A stretch of 64,000 nucleotides of DNA from Strigops habroptila. Taxonomy: Eukaryota; Chordata; Aves; Psittaciformes; Psittacidae. Shown here in pieces: positions 1-11,900 of this stretch. The stretch is taken from the NCBI RefSeq assembly GCF_004027225.2, contig NC_044282.2, positions 64,655,725 through 64,719,724 on the forward strand, written 5' to 3'. The notes beneath the pieces are model-generated. The model was not told where the DNA came from. It saw only the letters and a program-made list of their open reading frames with translations, and did no database searches. Made by a program: the position numbers and the translations under genes. Positions within the stretch are counted from its first letter, which is position 1. Each line of letters starts with the position of its first letter.

Positions 1-1610
1 CTCTTGAAATGTGGTCACAGCAGAGGAAATGAGCCCCAGTTTGGCTGTTGCCAGCGTCTCCTTTCATGCTGCTGCTGCTTCTTGAGGCTAAATGGCTGCA
101 GACAGACATGCACAAGAGAGGATGGACCTATCCAAGCAGAGCGGCTGCCCAGCAGGATGATGGCCTCTTGGGGATGGGGATTTGGATGGAAAACTCCTCC
201 GGCTCTGTTACCATCCCAGAAAACACTGGACAGGTCTCTTCTGCTGCTTAGGGCGGCTGAAAACAACAATTACCAGCAGAATAACAACCACTGCTGCCTC
301 CCCTGGGCTCATTGCTCCCAGGCGGTTCAATTAGCCCTCGCTTGCATAAAGCAGGGAGAATAACACCACTATCAACCCAGCTGCATCATTTCTATTTTCA
401 TTTCCTGCCAGCAAAGCATCACACAGGATCATGGCAAAAGGAGGGGATGCAGGAGCTCATCCTAACAACAGCAGCCCCTCTGCCCGGGTCCCTGTAGGTT
501 TGGAGGTGATTTTCCAATGCGGCTGCTGGGAAACGCAGCCCCATGGTGGCTTTCTGTGCCCAGCCAGCATGCAAATAAAGATATGAGTCATGATCCCACA
601 GCCTATAAAACTGCTTTGGTCTCCCTGTTTCGGACAGTTGTTATTGATTATTTTTAGCTGTAAAAGGGGGCAGGGAGGAATGAGCTGGGACACGGCTCCC
701 TGCTGCTATTTCAGGGGATTTGTTAGGTTTGCAGCTGACTGTTGAGAGATTAATAGACAAACCCCAACCACTTTGGTATTGTGTGCTCTTTATTTTTAAT
801 ATAAATCAGTTCTGCAGTGGTTTGCAGGACACAAAGCTGCCTGCAGCCCTGGTGTCCTCACACCAGAATGAACGGCCTGGCTGGGTGTGTGGGTCAGTGG
901 CCGGGGCATCATTGCTGCAGGGTTTTGTTCTGCCTGTTCTTCCTCCTGCTGCTGAGGATGTGCAGAGGTGGGAGCTGCTCTGGAAATGGGATGAGTATGC
1001 CCATGCCCAGCTGGATGTGAGCTCCCAGGTCCTCCAGAACTGGTTGTCCCAAGCCAGGGTTGGCTTGGGAACCTCCTGGGGTCAAAGAGACAGCCACCAG
1101 TCCTCTTGCTCTCCACCATCCCCATGGTCTGGGGGAGAAAGGCAATGTTTGCCCTGCTAGAAGAGACTGGGCATAAATCCCACTGCGGTGGGTGCAGGGA
1201 AGATGCTCTGATCCTGCCACATGTTGCTTCTGGCATCTGTCTTGTCCCAGCCTCACATCTCTCCATAATCACTAAGCAGAAATTGCTGTTGCTGGGGAGA
1301 TGCTGAGATATTGCTGTAGACACACAGGCCCAGCTAGCCGGCTTTCGTGATGGAAGACTGGCCTTGGGAGCTATTAGCAGGGAAATACTTCCTTCGGTTT
1401 TAGAGAATAGTTCATCAGAGTGATGCTGAATTAAATGAGTGAAAAATGAGGCTGAGTGCAATGAAGCAGCAGCTCACATGCCGTATGAACGGGATGCACA
1501 AGCTTCTCAATTTAAAAAATATTTTGTTGAAAACCATTTCTGCAGGTATTTATTTCCATCACCTGTTAAAATATGTTTTACCACGTGTTCTGGAGAACAG
1601 CTCATTTACC
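1..1610. other. Intergenic, no gene seen
   Basis: No credible exon is visible. Overlapping frames of up to about 220 codons lie on both strands near 720-1461, but they have ordinary composition, no recognisable domain and no splice context, so I treat them as chance openings. The segments around 200-420 and 560-650 look like unique, possibly constrained non-coding DNA because they have many A/T-rich homeobox-like words, but this is only an impression. Confidence 0.5.
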
Positions 1611-1835
1611 ATCATAGAATCATAGAATGGCTTGAATTGGAAGGGACCTTAAAGCTCATCCAGTTCCAACCCCCCTGCCACAGGCAGGGACACCTTCCAC
1701 TAGACCAGGTTGCTCCAAGCCCCTGTGTCCAACCTGGCCTTGAACACTGCCAGGGATGGGGCAGCCACGGCTTCTCTGGGCATCCGGTGCCAGCGCCTCA
1801 GCACCCTCATAAAAAAGAATTTCAGAAAGCCCAGA
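1611..1835 (-). mobile_element. CR1 LINE 3' fragment
   Basis: The copy begins with the doubled ATCATAGAATCATAGAATGG word, the reverse complement of the CR1 3' terminal repeats. It continues through the conserved stretch that reads as 'ggaagggacc ... ccagttccaa ... cagggacacc' on the plus strand. The element therefore lies on the minus strand and is truncated at its 5' end, as most avian CR1 copies are. Confidence 0.93.
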
Positions 1836-2649
1836 GAAAAATCACTTTTGCCTTCCCATGCTACACATCTTCATACACAAATCTTGTGTGTATTTTATGC
1901 TGTTAGTCTGTATAAATCCCATGAAACGCGGTCTGAACTGTATATAGTTTTATTAATAGTATTACAGTTCACCATCAACCTGGGTAAAACACTCTCCATG
2001 ATAAACTGGAGTGAGATGGCATCACTCATTTAAAACATCCCCAAGCACAGTCCAGAGGATTAACAGCCAAATCAGTGAAAAGCAGCTGGTGATTGAGGAA
2101 AGCCAACTCAATATGTAAGGAAAACATCAGCTCCTGACAAATCCCTTACCTTAAATGTATCTAAAAGTGTAATTGCATCCTTGGCCCCAACAGACCTAAA
2201 ATCAATCTGGCTAACAAGTGACACAAAGAAATGGGAATTAAACTGATGCTTATCTCCAGTAACTAAATACAGGGATCTCATTATACATAATGTATATATA
2301 AATAATAGAGTAGTCCCTGCAAGCACAGCACTGTCAGTTCACTCAGAGGGATAGAGACATTAAGATGGGCACCCAGGAGATCCCTCAGTATACAGCTGGG
2401 CACCTTGCTGAGCCCTAAAGGATAGCACAACTTTGTAAACCTGTTAAAAAAAGAGCTTATCAGTGATGTCATCATTTTTCCTAAAAAATATTCTCAACTT
2501 TGATTAAAATGTTGAGTTTGCAGTAGTTTTTAGCTGTCATCCATATTACCCTTTGTTTTGCAGCTTAGTTTTTTCTAGTTAGCAAAGTGATGAGTGAAAT
2601 CCTAATTTCTTGTCCTCCTTTAGCTCTTCCCATTTGCTCTGGTGCATAA
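1836..2649. other. Intergenic spacer, no gene seen
   Basis: This AT-rich unique-looking DNA lies between two CR1 fragments. I see no exon, RNA gene or clear repeat in it. Confidence 0.5.
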
Positions 2650-2822
2650 CAGAATCACAGAATCACAAAATGGTTTAGGTTGGAAGGGACCTTAAGATCA
2701 TCCAGTTCCAACCCCCTGTCACGGACAGGAACACCTTCCACTAGGGCAGGTTGCTCCAAGCCCCGTCCAACCTGGCCTTGAGCACTGCCAGGGATGGGTC
2801 GAGCCACAGCTTCCTTGGGTGA
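2650..2822 (-). mobile_element. CR1 LINE 3' fragment
   Basis: A second minus-strand CR1 tail starts with tandem 'agaatcaca' words followed by the conserved 'ggttggaagggacctta' stretch. It ends at the 'gccacagcttccttgggtg' block. It is slightly diverged from the copy at 1611 and shows small deletions such as the missing 'tgt' after 'gcccc', so it is an independent old insertion. Confidence 0.93.
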
Positions 2823-3526
2823 CAAAAAAATTGAAAGTGTTCAGTTACTTTGATTTTAAAAAGCAAATAAAAACAACTATTGTCCAGCATGATTTTCTCT
2901 TGTTTCATGCAGCAATACAATCACTAGAGGGAGGCAGATGGTAAATTTATCTATCCATCCTAAGCTCTCAGGCTGTTTATGTTGCCTTATAAAAGACAGC
3001 AGAACAGTTGAAAGTAGGAGCGCCTGGTACTTCTTGCTGCCTGGGGGGAAAATTTGAGCACTTGCTGAAATAAGCTTGATTTTGGTGACTGTCTCTTTGA
3101 TGGACCTGCCCGCACCGGTGGTCCCCAAGGTGGCTGTGTCCTGCAGTGGCAGTGGCCAGCCAAGGTGCCTCAGCAGCTTCAGAGCTGCCTGGCTGCTGAG
3201 GGTTGTGTTGGGTCCATTGGCTCATCCTGGGAGAGATTCACTCTCATCCTGAGAAACTGGAAGCGCAGGAGCTGGTAGAGAGGCTGAAAACTCAATTATT
3301 GGCCTCCTTGCACAGAGTTTGTGCAACTTAATGTGACCCAGTGTAAACATGCCAACCCGCTTGCCTCCAACAGACACCCTCCAGGCAGGCACCCCCAAAA
3401 TAAATAAGAAAATCAGCAACTGCTGAGCATGAGGATTTAGTCAAAAGGGCCAAACATACTAATGGACAATTTATGTTTTTACGGAAATACCCACAACAAA
3501 ACAAACAAAAAAAGCAGCTATCAAAC
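2823..3526. other. Intergenic spacer, no gene seen
   Basis: The stretch holds short overlapping minus-strand frames without domain character. I see no exon or RNA gene. Confidence 0.5.
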
Positions 3527-4054
3527 TGTCGTGTTCCAGTGGGATGGGGAGGAAAACCGGAAAAAAATGTAGAAATTCGTGGGTTGAGAGATGAACAGTT
3601 TAATAAGTGAAATAAAAACAAAATATAATAATAATACAACAATAACAACAATAATAATTATGAAATGGAGAGTGAGAGAGAGGGGAAGGAATAAACCCTG
3701 CCCCCAGAGAAAACCACAAGTGATGCACAGTACTATTGCTTAACACTGACTGACCAATACCCAGCCCAACCTGAGCAGCAATCAGTCCCTTCCCTCTAAC
3801 TCCCCCCAGTTTATATACTGGGCATGACATGCTATAGCATGGAATACCCCTTTGGCTGGTTTGGGTCAGGTGTCCTGTCTCTGCTTCCTCCTGGCTTCTT
3901 GTGCCTCTCCTCACTGGCAGAGCATGAGACTGAAAAGTCCTCAATCAGGGTAGGTGCTTCTGAGCAACAACTAAAACATCATTGTGTTATCAGCATTATT
4001 GTTATACTAAAGCCAAAACACAGCACTGCACCAGCTACTAGAAATCAGGATGCA
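3527..4054 (-). mobile_element. Solo LTR of an avian endogenous retrovirus
   Basis: Read on the minus strand, the segment has the order of a retroviral LTR. A U3-like region carries the familiar avian LTR text around 'TAGTAGCTGGTGCAGTGCTG', then comes a TATATAA box (plus 3811-3817). The ATTAAA polyadenylation signal lies at plus 3599-3604 and the element closes with '...AACACGACA', a CA terminus at 3527. An ATT/AAT-rich simple repeat at about 3625-3660 lies just before the polyadenylation signal. No gag, pol or env frame is attached, so it is best called a solo LTR. The 5' boundary is less certain because the usual start is eroded, and I could not identify a convincing target-site duplication. 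Confidence 0.8.
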
Positions 4055-4202
4055 AACAAAAACCCACATGTTAAAATTCTTCACTTAAATGCTTACGTAT
4101 CAGCAAAAAATTTGGCTTTATCATTTATTTCACCATTTCCTCTCTACCATCTGCTAAGCTAAAATGAAGCAAACACTCCTGTTCTCCTTATGAACCAGAT
4201 GA

Positions 4203-4640
4203 TACCTCCGGTTCATCAGGGCATCCAGGATGCTTATCAGAAGGAGGATCTGGGGAACTACAGGTTTGTCAGCCTCACCTCAGTGCCAGAGAAGGTTATG
4301 GAGCAGATCACCTCGAGTGCCATCACACGGCATGTACAGGACAATCAGGTGATGAGGATGGAGCAAGGTGTGGTTTGGTCTCTTCTCCCAGGTAACAAGC
4401 AATGGAACAAAAGGAAATGGCCTCAAGATGTGCCAAGGGAGATTTAGATATTAGGAACAACTTCTTCCCCAAAAGGGTTGTCAAGAACTGGAACAGGCTG
4501 GCCAGGAAAGCCATTGAGTCACCATCCCTGGATGTATAGATGTGGTCCTTAGCGACATGGTTTAGTGCTGGGCTTGTCAGTGTTAGGTTAACAGTTGGAC
4601 TCGGTGATATGATTCTATCTATGATTCTATCTATCTTAAC
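4203..4640 (+). mobile_element. CR1 LINE fragment with remnant of reverse transcriptase
   Basis: The element is on the plus strand. Its 5' part translates to a piece of CR1 reverse transcriptase around 'NYRFVSLTSVPEKVMEQI' and 'AITRHVQDNQV'. It then jumps, through an internal deletion near 4380-4420, to the 3' untranslated part ('gatttagatattaggaacaa'). It ends in tandem 'atgattctatct' words near 4610-4640. The coding remnant is too short to function. Confidence 0.9.
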
Positions 4641-4679
4641 AGTCTTTTACAACCTAAATAATTCTATGAATTTATGGTG

Positions 4680-5640
4680 AGCATGGAACAGGGTTTGCAG
4701 GTCTGTCCATGCCTATTTCACAGTGAGAGGGAATTTGGGGTCTCCTTGGATGTGTAGTTACAGACAGTTGGCTGTGGAAGGAGGTTTGTGCTGCTGCAAG
4801 AATTACAGCCTCTCACTGGTCTTTTGGCCTTCAGGACCACACATGGGATGGGTGGAAAATCCTAAAAATTGGGAGCTGGGACACAGTTGCTCACACCATC
4901 ACCAATGCAAACTCCGGGCGGCTGGGATGGTCTGACGTGCTGCTTGTTTCAACCCACCAAAAAAAGGGTGTATTTGTCCCAGAACATCCATCAGCCTGTC
5001 AAGCTGTGATGACTTAGAAGAAAAAAAAAAGGATTTTGGTTTTTATTTTGCTAAATGATGATTGACATTTTAAAAGGAATATTGTCAAAGCCGCATGTCA
5101 ACCTGCCTAATTGCCTTATGTGCGCGGCCCCTAATGACAAGTTAGACAATTACAGCTGAAAGAATTTTAAGCATCTAATAATTTATACATCATCACCTGG
5201 GCTATTTGCTTTCCACACTTCACTAAGTATAGACGAGGAGAGGAGCTGCCTGTGTTTCAGAGCAGTTTCACCTGTTTCACTCAGTCCTGTGTCAGGATGG
5301 TGCAGCCCCAGGGGAAATCTCAGCCTTCAGCAGAAGCCGCTTAAAATGTTGTGATGAAAACATTAACTTTTACATTGCGGTTGGGTTATTTTTCCCTCCA
5401 GTAATTGAATATTTTCTTTTTTTTTTTTTTTAAAGAGAACAAGCAGCTTGCGCTCTGCTTCTGGGTCAGATCAGGGTATCAGCATTGCCTTAACTTCAGT
5501 TTATAGCATTATGCATTATAAACAGCTAATGCCTTCCCACCAAAGCACCCAGCAAGGGAGGAATACTGACCAAGGCAGGTCTATCCCCAACAAGTGATAG
5601 CTGGCCTCATTTCATTGATTAGCTAATTGCTATCACAGGG
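4680..5640. other. Upstream region of the CUB/SEA/EGF gene; possible conserved non-coding block
   Basis: No exon was found. The part around 5040-5240 contains several TAAT-core words and reads like a constrained non-coding element. A poly-T run lies near 5418-5431. Confidence 0.4.
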
Positions 5641-5650
5641 GTAGCAGGGC

Positions 5651-5660
5651 AGTATATGAG
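5651..5660 (+). promoter_or_regulatory. Possible TATA-like element upstream of the CUB/SEA/EGF gene
   Basis: The word 'agtatatgag' lies about 175 bp before the chosen start codon, with no CpG island around it. A TATA-type promoter would suit a tissue-restricted gene. The match to the TATA consensus is weak and no initiator was identified, so this is tentative. Confidence 0.25.
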
Positions 5661-5831
5661 TGAGTGGGCTCCCAGGCTAGCTCTTTCACTGCAGGGATGT
5701 GTTTTGAAGAGGGTCTGGGGAAGCTGATGATCCCACATTTGCTTTGCCTGGGGGATTATTTCAGGGAGGGAGAGGTTTTCCTTTTCTTTTTTGGTCACGT
5801 TTTGATGTTGTGCCTCTGGTAAACCTCTGCC

Positions 5832-5963
5832 ATGAAGCCTTTACCTTCCCTGGTGCTTTTGTCCCTGCTCCTGGTGTCCTGGGCCTGGGGACTGGCTGCT
5901 GGCAGGCAGCCTCCTGGGGCAATGCTGAGGTCCCGCCGTGGTGCTGCTGGTGCTGTCCGAGGG
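5832..5963 (+). CDS. Exon 1: signal peptide and furin-like site
   Basis: It encodes residues 1-44. The ATG opens a classical signal peptide (MKPLPSLVLLSLLLVSWAWG, cleavage probably near Ala23-Gly24). A basic stretch with R-S-R-R at 33-36, a furin-type consensus, follows. The donor is GGG|GTGAGT and the exon ends in phase 0. This ATG was chosen because only this frame gives a leader and the correct exit phase. Confidence 0.8.
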
Positions 5964-8900
5964 GTGAGTGATGGGAAGCAGGAGCCCAGTTCCCTGTGGA
6001 AAACTCCCTTCCTGGGTATGGCATCCTGCCTGCTTACAAATCCTTCTCTCCTCTGCATGGCTCCTACAGATTAAAGCACAGCTGGGCTTTGCTTGCTGTG
6101 TTTTGGGGGTGTTTTTGTACTGGTTGTGGTCTAACAGCATAAATCAGGTAATGCTTTTGGAGGTGGGAATATTTATTATCACATAGAAAAAATGGGGTGG
6201 CCTAGGGGCTTGGTCCAAAGGCAAAACTCCAAGCTACCAGAACATGGTGGATTTTATTCTCCCTTCACATTGGGCTTAGGTTGGGATCTCTCTGAGCAGC
6301 ATTACAAGCATGGGCAGTGCTACTCAGGCTTGCTATAACTCTTCTCTTCATAGGCATGTGGATCCCCTCGGAAATATCAGAAGGTTAAACCAGGTAAGGT
6401 AATTCTCAGACCAGCTTTTTTTAGCCTGACTAAATCCTCCCCAAAATTCGTTAGGTACCTCAAGCCATGGTATGGAAAGCTGGGAGCAAAAATGTGGCCC
6501 TGGGGTGGAATGGTAAGGAAGGAGATGTGGCAGGTACTGAGTGCTGAGGGAGGGGAAAATCAGTGTTAGTGTGGGAGATAACATGTGCTGCTATCTTGTG
6601 GCTGCCAAAGCCCTACTGTAGAGCAGGATCCTAGAGGCAGGAGCAATGTGCTGCAGTAAATCACTGTTAGGCAGCAATTAAAACACAGAGCAAAAGTTCA
6701 GCCCAAACTTTAATTGTGCTCCTGTAGGGTAAACCTATCGCTGGCTTGTGGCTCTTCTAGCTTTGAGATAGTGTTTTTGGAATATACCATATCGCTTCCT
6801 GTCCAAGGGAAGGTGTTTCCCAATTTAAGGGCTGAATTAGCTATGGTGAGATGTTAATGTTGCTCATCCTTCTGAGGCTCTGAGGGCTTCTTGCTTGGCT
6901 GAACCCTTTAAGCAAAGGGGTTTAAAGCTCTGTCAGGAGAGCTCTACCTCCCATCTCAGCAGTGTATAAACAACAAAAAGTGTCTGCGTGCCAAAACCAA
7001 AGGTAACAGCACACTCATTCAGACATGGCAACTCCATAAGCCTTTAGCTTTGATTCCTAAATAATCCGACCTTGGAGATGGAAACCTGCCTACTTGCAAG
7101 CAGCACCAACTGCATGGCTGTGCTGGGACCTCTGTGCTCCTGCTTGGCCATGTCGGGGGGGCACTTAAAGCATGAGTGTGCCCTGCTCTAAGGTGGTAGC
7201 AGTGGGGGAACAGCCTGGTTCCCTGTGGGGCAAGAGGTGGCTAGGGCTTCTCCAGCTGCACCCAGCCTTCTGAGTATGCTGGAGCAGCACATTCAGGTGG
7301 GGTGAGCAGTGATGGGGAGGAGGTTTGGGGTAAGTTGCTAGCAAGCATGGATGGAAATAGTCCCTCAGGCTGGAAGGGATGGCAGTTTTGGGTGCACCAC
7401 AGGCTGATGTGTTGGTGCGTGCCCAGGTGACCTCCCCCTCTCAACTCCAGGACCTGACATGGGATTTCTTGTGTGGTGTTCTGCTGATGCATTTCCATGT
7501 TTTCCAAATGGAAGCAGGAGGTAGCAAACTGGGGAGATGAGGGACCTTGAAAATACATTTTGGAAATAAGGACTAGTAATTCTGGCAAGTGGAGATGGAG
7601 GAAAACTTGAAGTTGTTGCTTCTTTTCTTCCAGAGTCAGAGTCTCCTTGGATATTGGCATATGTGCCTATAAGGAGCTGCCACAGAGTCCTCAAGGGCAA
7701 GTATGGGGAGTTTTCTCCTCCAGCGTACCGTGGTGATTCCCCCATAAACTTTTGGTGCAACTGGACAATCTGGGCAGGCACCAGGAGGCATATAATAATT
7801 TATATTCAGGGCTTTGTCTCTAAGGAGGGTTGCAACAGAAATGAGGACAAAATCCTATTTGAAGGCGTTTCTTCACTGGTGGAAAACAGTGTGGTTTATG
7901 CTTGCTGGAAAAAGGAGACACATGCTTTTGCCACCTTTGCCGAAGCTGTCCACGTTGTGTTGCTGAAAAGGTACTTGCCGAACTGCAGAGATGTGCAATT
8001 TAAAGGGAAGTACTACATCTTCCAAGACCAGGAAGGTGAATCTTCCTCCAAAGATGATGTGATTTCTGAATCTCCTGCTCCAAAGCTTCCAAAGGAAGAT
8101 AATGTTTTTCAGTCTGGCTGGGCTGAAAATCTTAGAGATGTGCTGGGCTTTGGAACCACACATAGCACCATGAGCCTTGACAAGACCACAGCGCTAAGCA
8201 GCGAATTGATTCAAGGAGGAGGGATCATGCTGGATGCTACAGCTGTGGGAAGTCCTGCTGAGCTTGTCCCATGTCAATGTGCAAGTATACCACTCCTGGA
8301 AACAAAAGCTCCTTCTGTACTGAGGTCTGAGCTGCTGGGAAGTCCAAGATGCTGCAAGGAAGCTCAAGGCAGAGGAACACCTGAGGGTATAGTCCCCACT
8401 GTAGCCCAGGATACCTGGGGGCAGAGTCTCTCTGTGAGTGGGGACATCGCCATGGGTTTTGGTTACATGCACAGCCCTTCAAGTTTACATTTGGAAACTC
8501 CTTTGCTTGGTGCCTTGCAGGTAGTGGAGCCTTTTTTGCAGCCATCAGGTGTGGGTCTGGAGAACAGCCAGTCTGTCCTGCACCCTACCATGGGGCCAAA
8601 AGATCTGGGAAACCTACAGTTTACTATTAAAGCAACACGCACAAGTTACCCAGACTTGGCTGCCCTCTCACAGTCTTTGTCCCCTGGCAGAAGAGAAAGC
8701 AAAGAGAGCACAGATACCACCATGTGCCAAGGGGCCAGTGCGGTCAGCTTAGAGGAGGTTGAAAGCCATCCCCAGTTGAGCGACCCAACTGATGGCACTG
8801 TGAGCAGTGATGCTGATGGCCTTGCAAGGGGGCTGATGCCCAGTCTGAGTAGCCCATATGAAGTGGTAAACAGGGACCACTCACATCTGCTACCTGAGAG

Positions 8901-11900
8901 AAGCCAAAGACGTCAAAGCGGCTTTAGGGATTTGTCCATGACTCAACCTGTGCTGGGAACAACTGGCCTCCAGCATACAAAACTTGTGGATATTTCTCCC
9001 CTGGAAAGTTCTAGGGGAATTGTCGGGGGAAAAAGAGCACCGCATCCCACAGCACCATGGGACATCCTGCAAGAGCATCCTCATTTGCCTGGCCAGAGCA
9101 GTCATGGCCTGCAGTCAGACCCTGGCAGCCTTCCCCAAAATGCCCAAGCACACATTGGTCCCACTGCTGAGAAAGCTCATGTGTCTTCCTTTCATGTACA
9201 AAGCTGCCACCACCAAAGTGACAGAGCTGCACAGCCAGGGCTGGTTGTACCCTCTTTGCCAATGGGGCTGGAGCATCCTCCCACAGCCATGTCCACTCTA
9301 GGGACAGAAGCAACCTCTGTGCTGGTTGTCTCCTGCACAGCACCAGTTGTTGCAGACTTCAGCTCTACTGATTTAATCCCTGAAGTTCCTTTTCCTCCAG
9401 AACCTGTGTCCAAGGTGCTCTTCTCTCCACCATCTGCTTTGCATTCAGACTCTGTCAGTCTCAGGCGAAGGGCAGGCATCTCACTGGCTAGCCCAGGAGG
9501 ACAGGAGATGCTGTCCCCTTCACCACCTCACCATCCACCAGTAGCCTCTGAAGTGGGCACAGATGAGTCCACCAGACACCTTGGCCCTGGGATGCCAAAG
9601 CTGGTGCTGGGGCAGGCGGGTGACCAGCGAGGAGAAACTGCAGCTTCTACGGCCTTGATGAACAGGGGGCCCTCCCCAGCCTCCATTGCTGTCCCAAGGC
9701 CTGATGTGGGGCTTCCTCAGCCGGAGGACCATATGAGCGGTGGCTCTGAGGTGGCATCAGCTTCCCTGCCTGGCACCTGGGAGGTCAGGAGGGAGAAGAA
9801 TGTGGTGCCTGTGCGCCATCAGGGCATGGCTGGTAATGACAAACTGGCTTCTGCCTCCATCCTTGGGGAATTTAAAATGCAGAAAACCACAGAAGCTCTT
9901 CAAGTGCTTGCAGAAGAGGGGAGAAATGTCTCCTCCAGCACCACTCCTGCACACCCTGCTCCTCCTGTGGCACCATGGGGAGAAACACTTTCAAGAGGCC
10001 AAAACTCTCAGGAGCCCTCTGATGTATCTAGAAACACTTGGATTCCAGGAGAACAGGAACAGAAACATACTGGTAGGTCTCACAGTACTTTGTATCTTGG
10101 CATAAGCCACCTTCGGAGGGCAGGATAACTTGGTGGGGGCAAGGATGAGGCTGTGCAGTCCCAGTCTGGCAATCATTACCTGCTGTCTGCCCGCTGTCAT
10201 GGGCAGAACGGACTTGACTTGGAGAAATCGGTTTAATTTATTACCATGCAAATCAGAGCGATGAGAAATAAAACCAAATCTTAAAACATGTTGTCCCTGC
10301 CACTCCTTCCTTGACATGCAAACCCAATATAGGAAGATTTCCAACAAGTGGTCTTTTTGGCCAAACCTCTGTTGGAAGCAAAGCCGCATAATTCTGGCTG
10401 CTGGAGGCTGGATGGGCTGTGAGGGGCCAGACCCTTGCAGAGCAGCTGGGACCCAGGTTCAGCTCCGATTGTAGAGCTGAGATGTGGCTGCAGGGGCTGC
10501 AACTATAGAAATCTTGCACCAGGAAAGGGTCTGAAGCGGGGCCTTTTCTGCAGTAACTTGCAGCACCTCTGTAAGTGTGATAGCCATGTCCTGGTGCATA
10601 CAGTAACTGCTGACCATGTTTCTCTTCTGTTTCCCATGTGCCAGAGCTTGGACCTCCCTGGACAATGGAGTACTTCCCCATCAGGAGCTGCCACCATGTC
10701 TTTCAGAATGGGTCTGGGATGTTTTACCTGCCGCTGCATGCTGACATTAAAACTAACATCTGGTGCAACTGGACCATCCGGGCAGGCCCCCAGAAGCACA
10801 TTGTCATCTATGTCCAGGGGTTCCATGGGAGTGATGGCTGCGGCAAGAACCAGGACAAGATCATTTTCCAGGGGATCTCATCAAGTGTGGAAACCAAAGT
10901 GGTGTATGCCTGTCAAAACCGAGGCACCCTGATCTTTGCTACACAAGCTACTGCAGTCCATGTGTTGTTTCTGTCAGGGAGTGGTTCCCTAAGCCATGAA
11001 TACAGATCTTTTAAAGGACAGTATTATGTATTCAGAGACTCTGTGGGCTCTTCAAATGATACTGTAGCTCCCCAACAGCCCATTCAGGAGACCTCTAAGA
11101 AAGAGAGCTGGAAGACAGCGGTAACAAAAGGTTTATTGCCCATGCTGAGAGCCTCTGCAAGCCCATCAGCTGTACCTGCTGGTGACAGGATCCAGCCTGA
11201 GCTTGTGAGCCCTGATGAAGAGACCCAGCACACTCCTGATCTTATAGAAGATGCTCAGTATGGTGCTAACCTCAGTGAGTACGATCAGCTGGGGGATGAA
11301 ACCAAGCTGCAAAGGAGCCTTGAGGATAGTGGCACCGAGGGCAGAGAAACTGAAGTTGACATGTTGGTGGAGCAAGCTCCATCTGGGCAAGATGCTGGGC
11401 ATAAAGCTGAGCCATCTGTCTTAGAGATTGTGAAGGGGGATGTAGAGATGGTGTCTGCTCTGGTCACCACAGCAGGTATCCCTCCCTCAGAGGCGCTCAG
11501 CAGCAATGCAGGTCTCCCTGACAAATCATCTAGCCTGGACCAGGCCAGCAGCAGCAGCCTGTCAGAAGGAGTGGCTGCTGCTGCAGATCTCACCCAGACA
11601 CCAGTGCTGGAAGAGTCACTGCTAAACACAAGTACAAAACCTCCTCTCTACCCCTCTCCTAGTGTGAATGCAGGAGATACGGTGTCTCTGGGAGAAAGGA
11701 TGGAAGAGTTCTTTGGTAAGGTGTTTTTTGGGTTACCTGGGGCTAAAGTGAAGCCTGACACTGTGCAGCATCTCTCTCCAGTGATGTAGCACTCTCTTAA
11801 TGTGGCTGTTGCCTTCAGCTGGTCCATGTGGTATCACTTTGACTCCTTCTGTAACCAAGGAAGGTGGTATTTGAGAAGACATAGGATTATTTATTGTAAC

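Noticed and set aside
796..1461. 221-codon minus-strand open frame, with a 146-codon plus-strand frame over it
   Set aside because: No domain, no splice context and ordinary composition; frames open on both strands at once in GC-moderate DNA are expected by chance.
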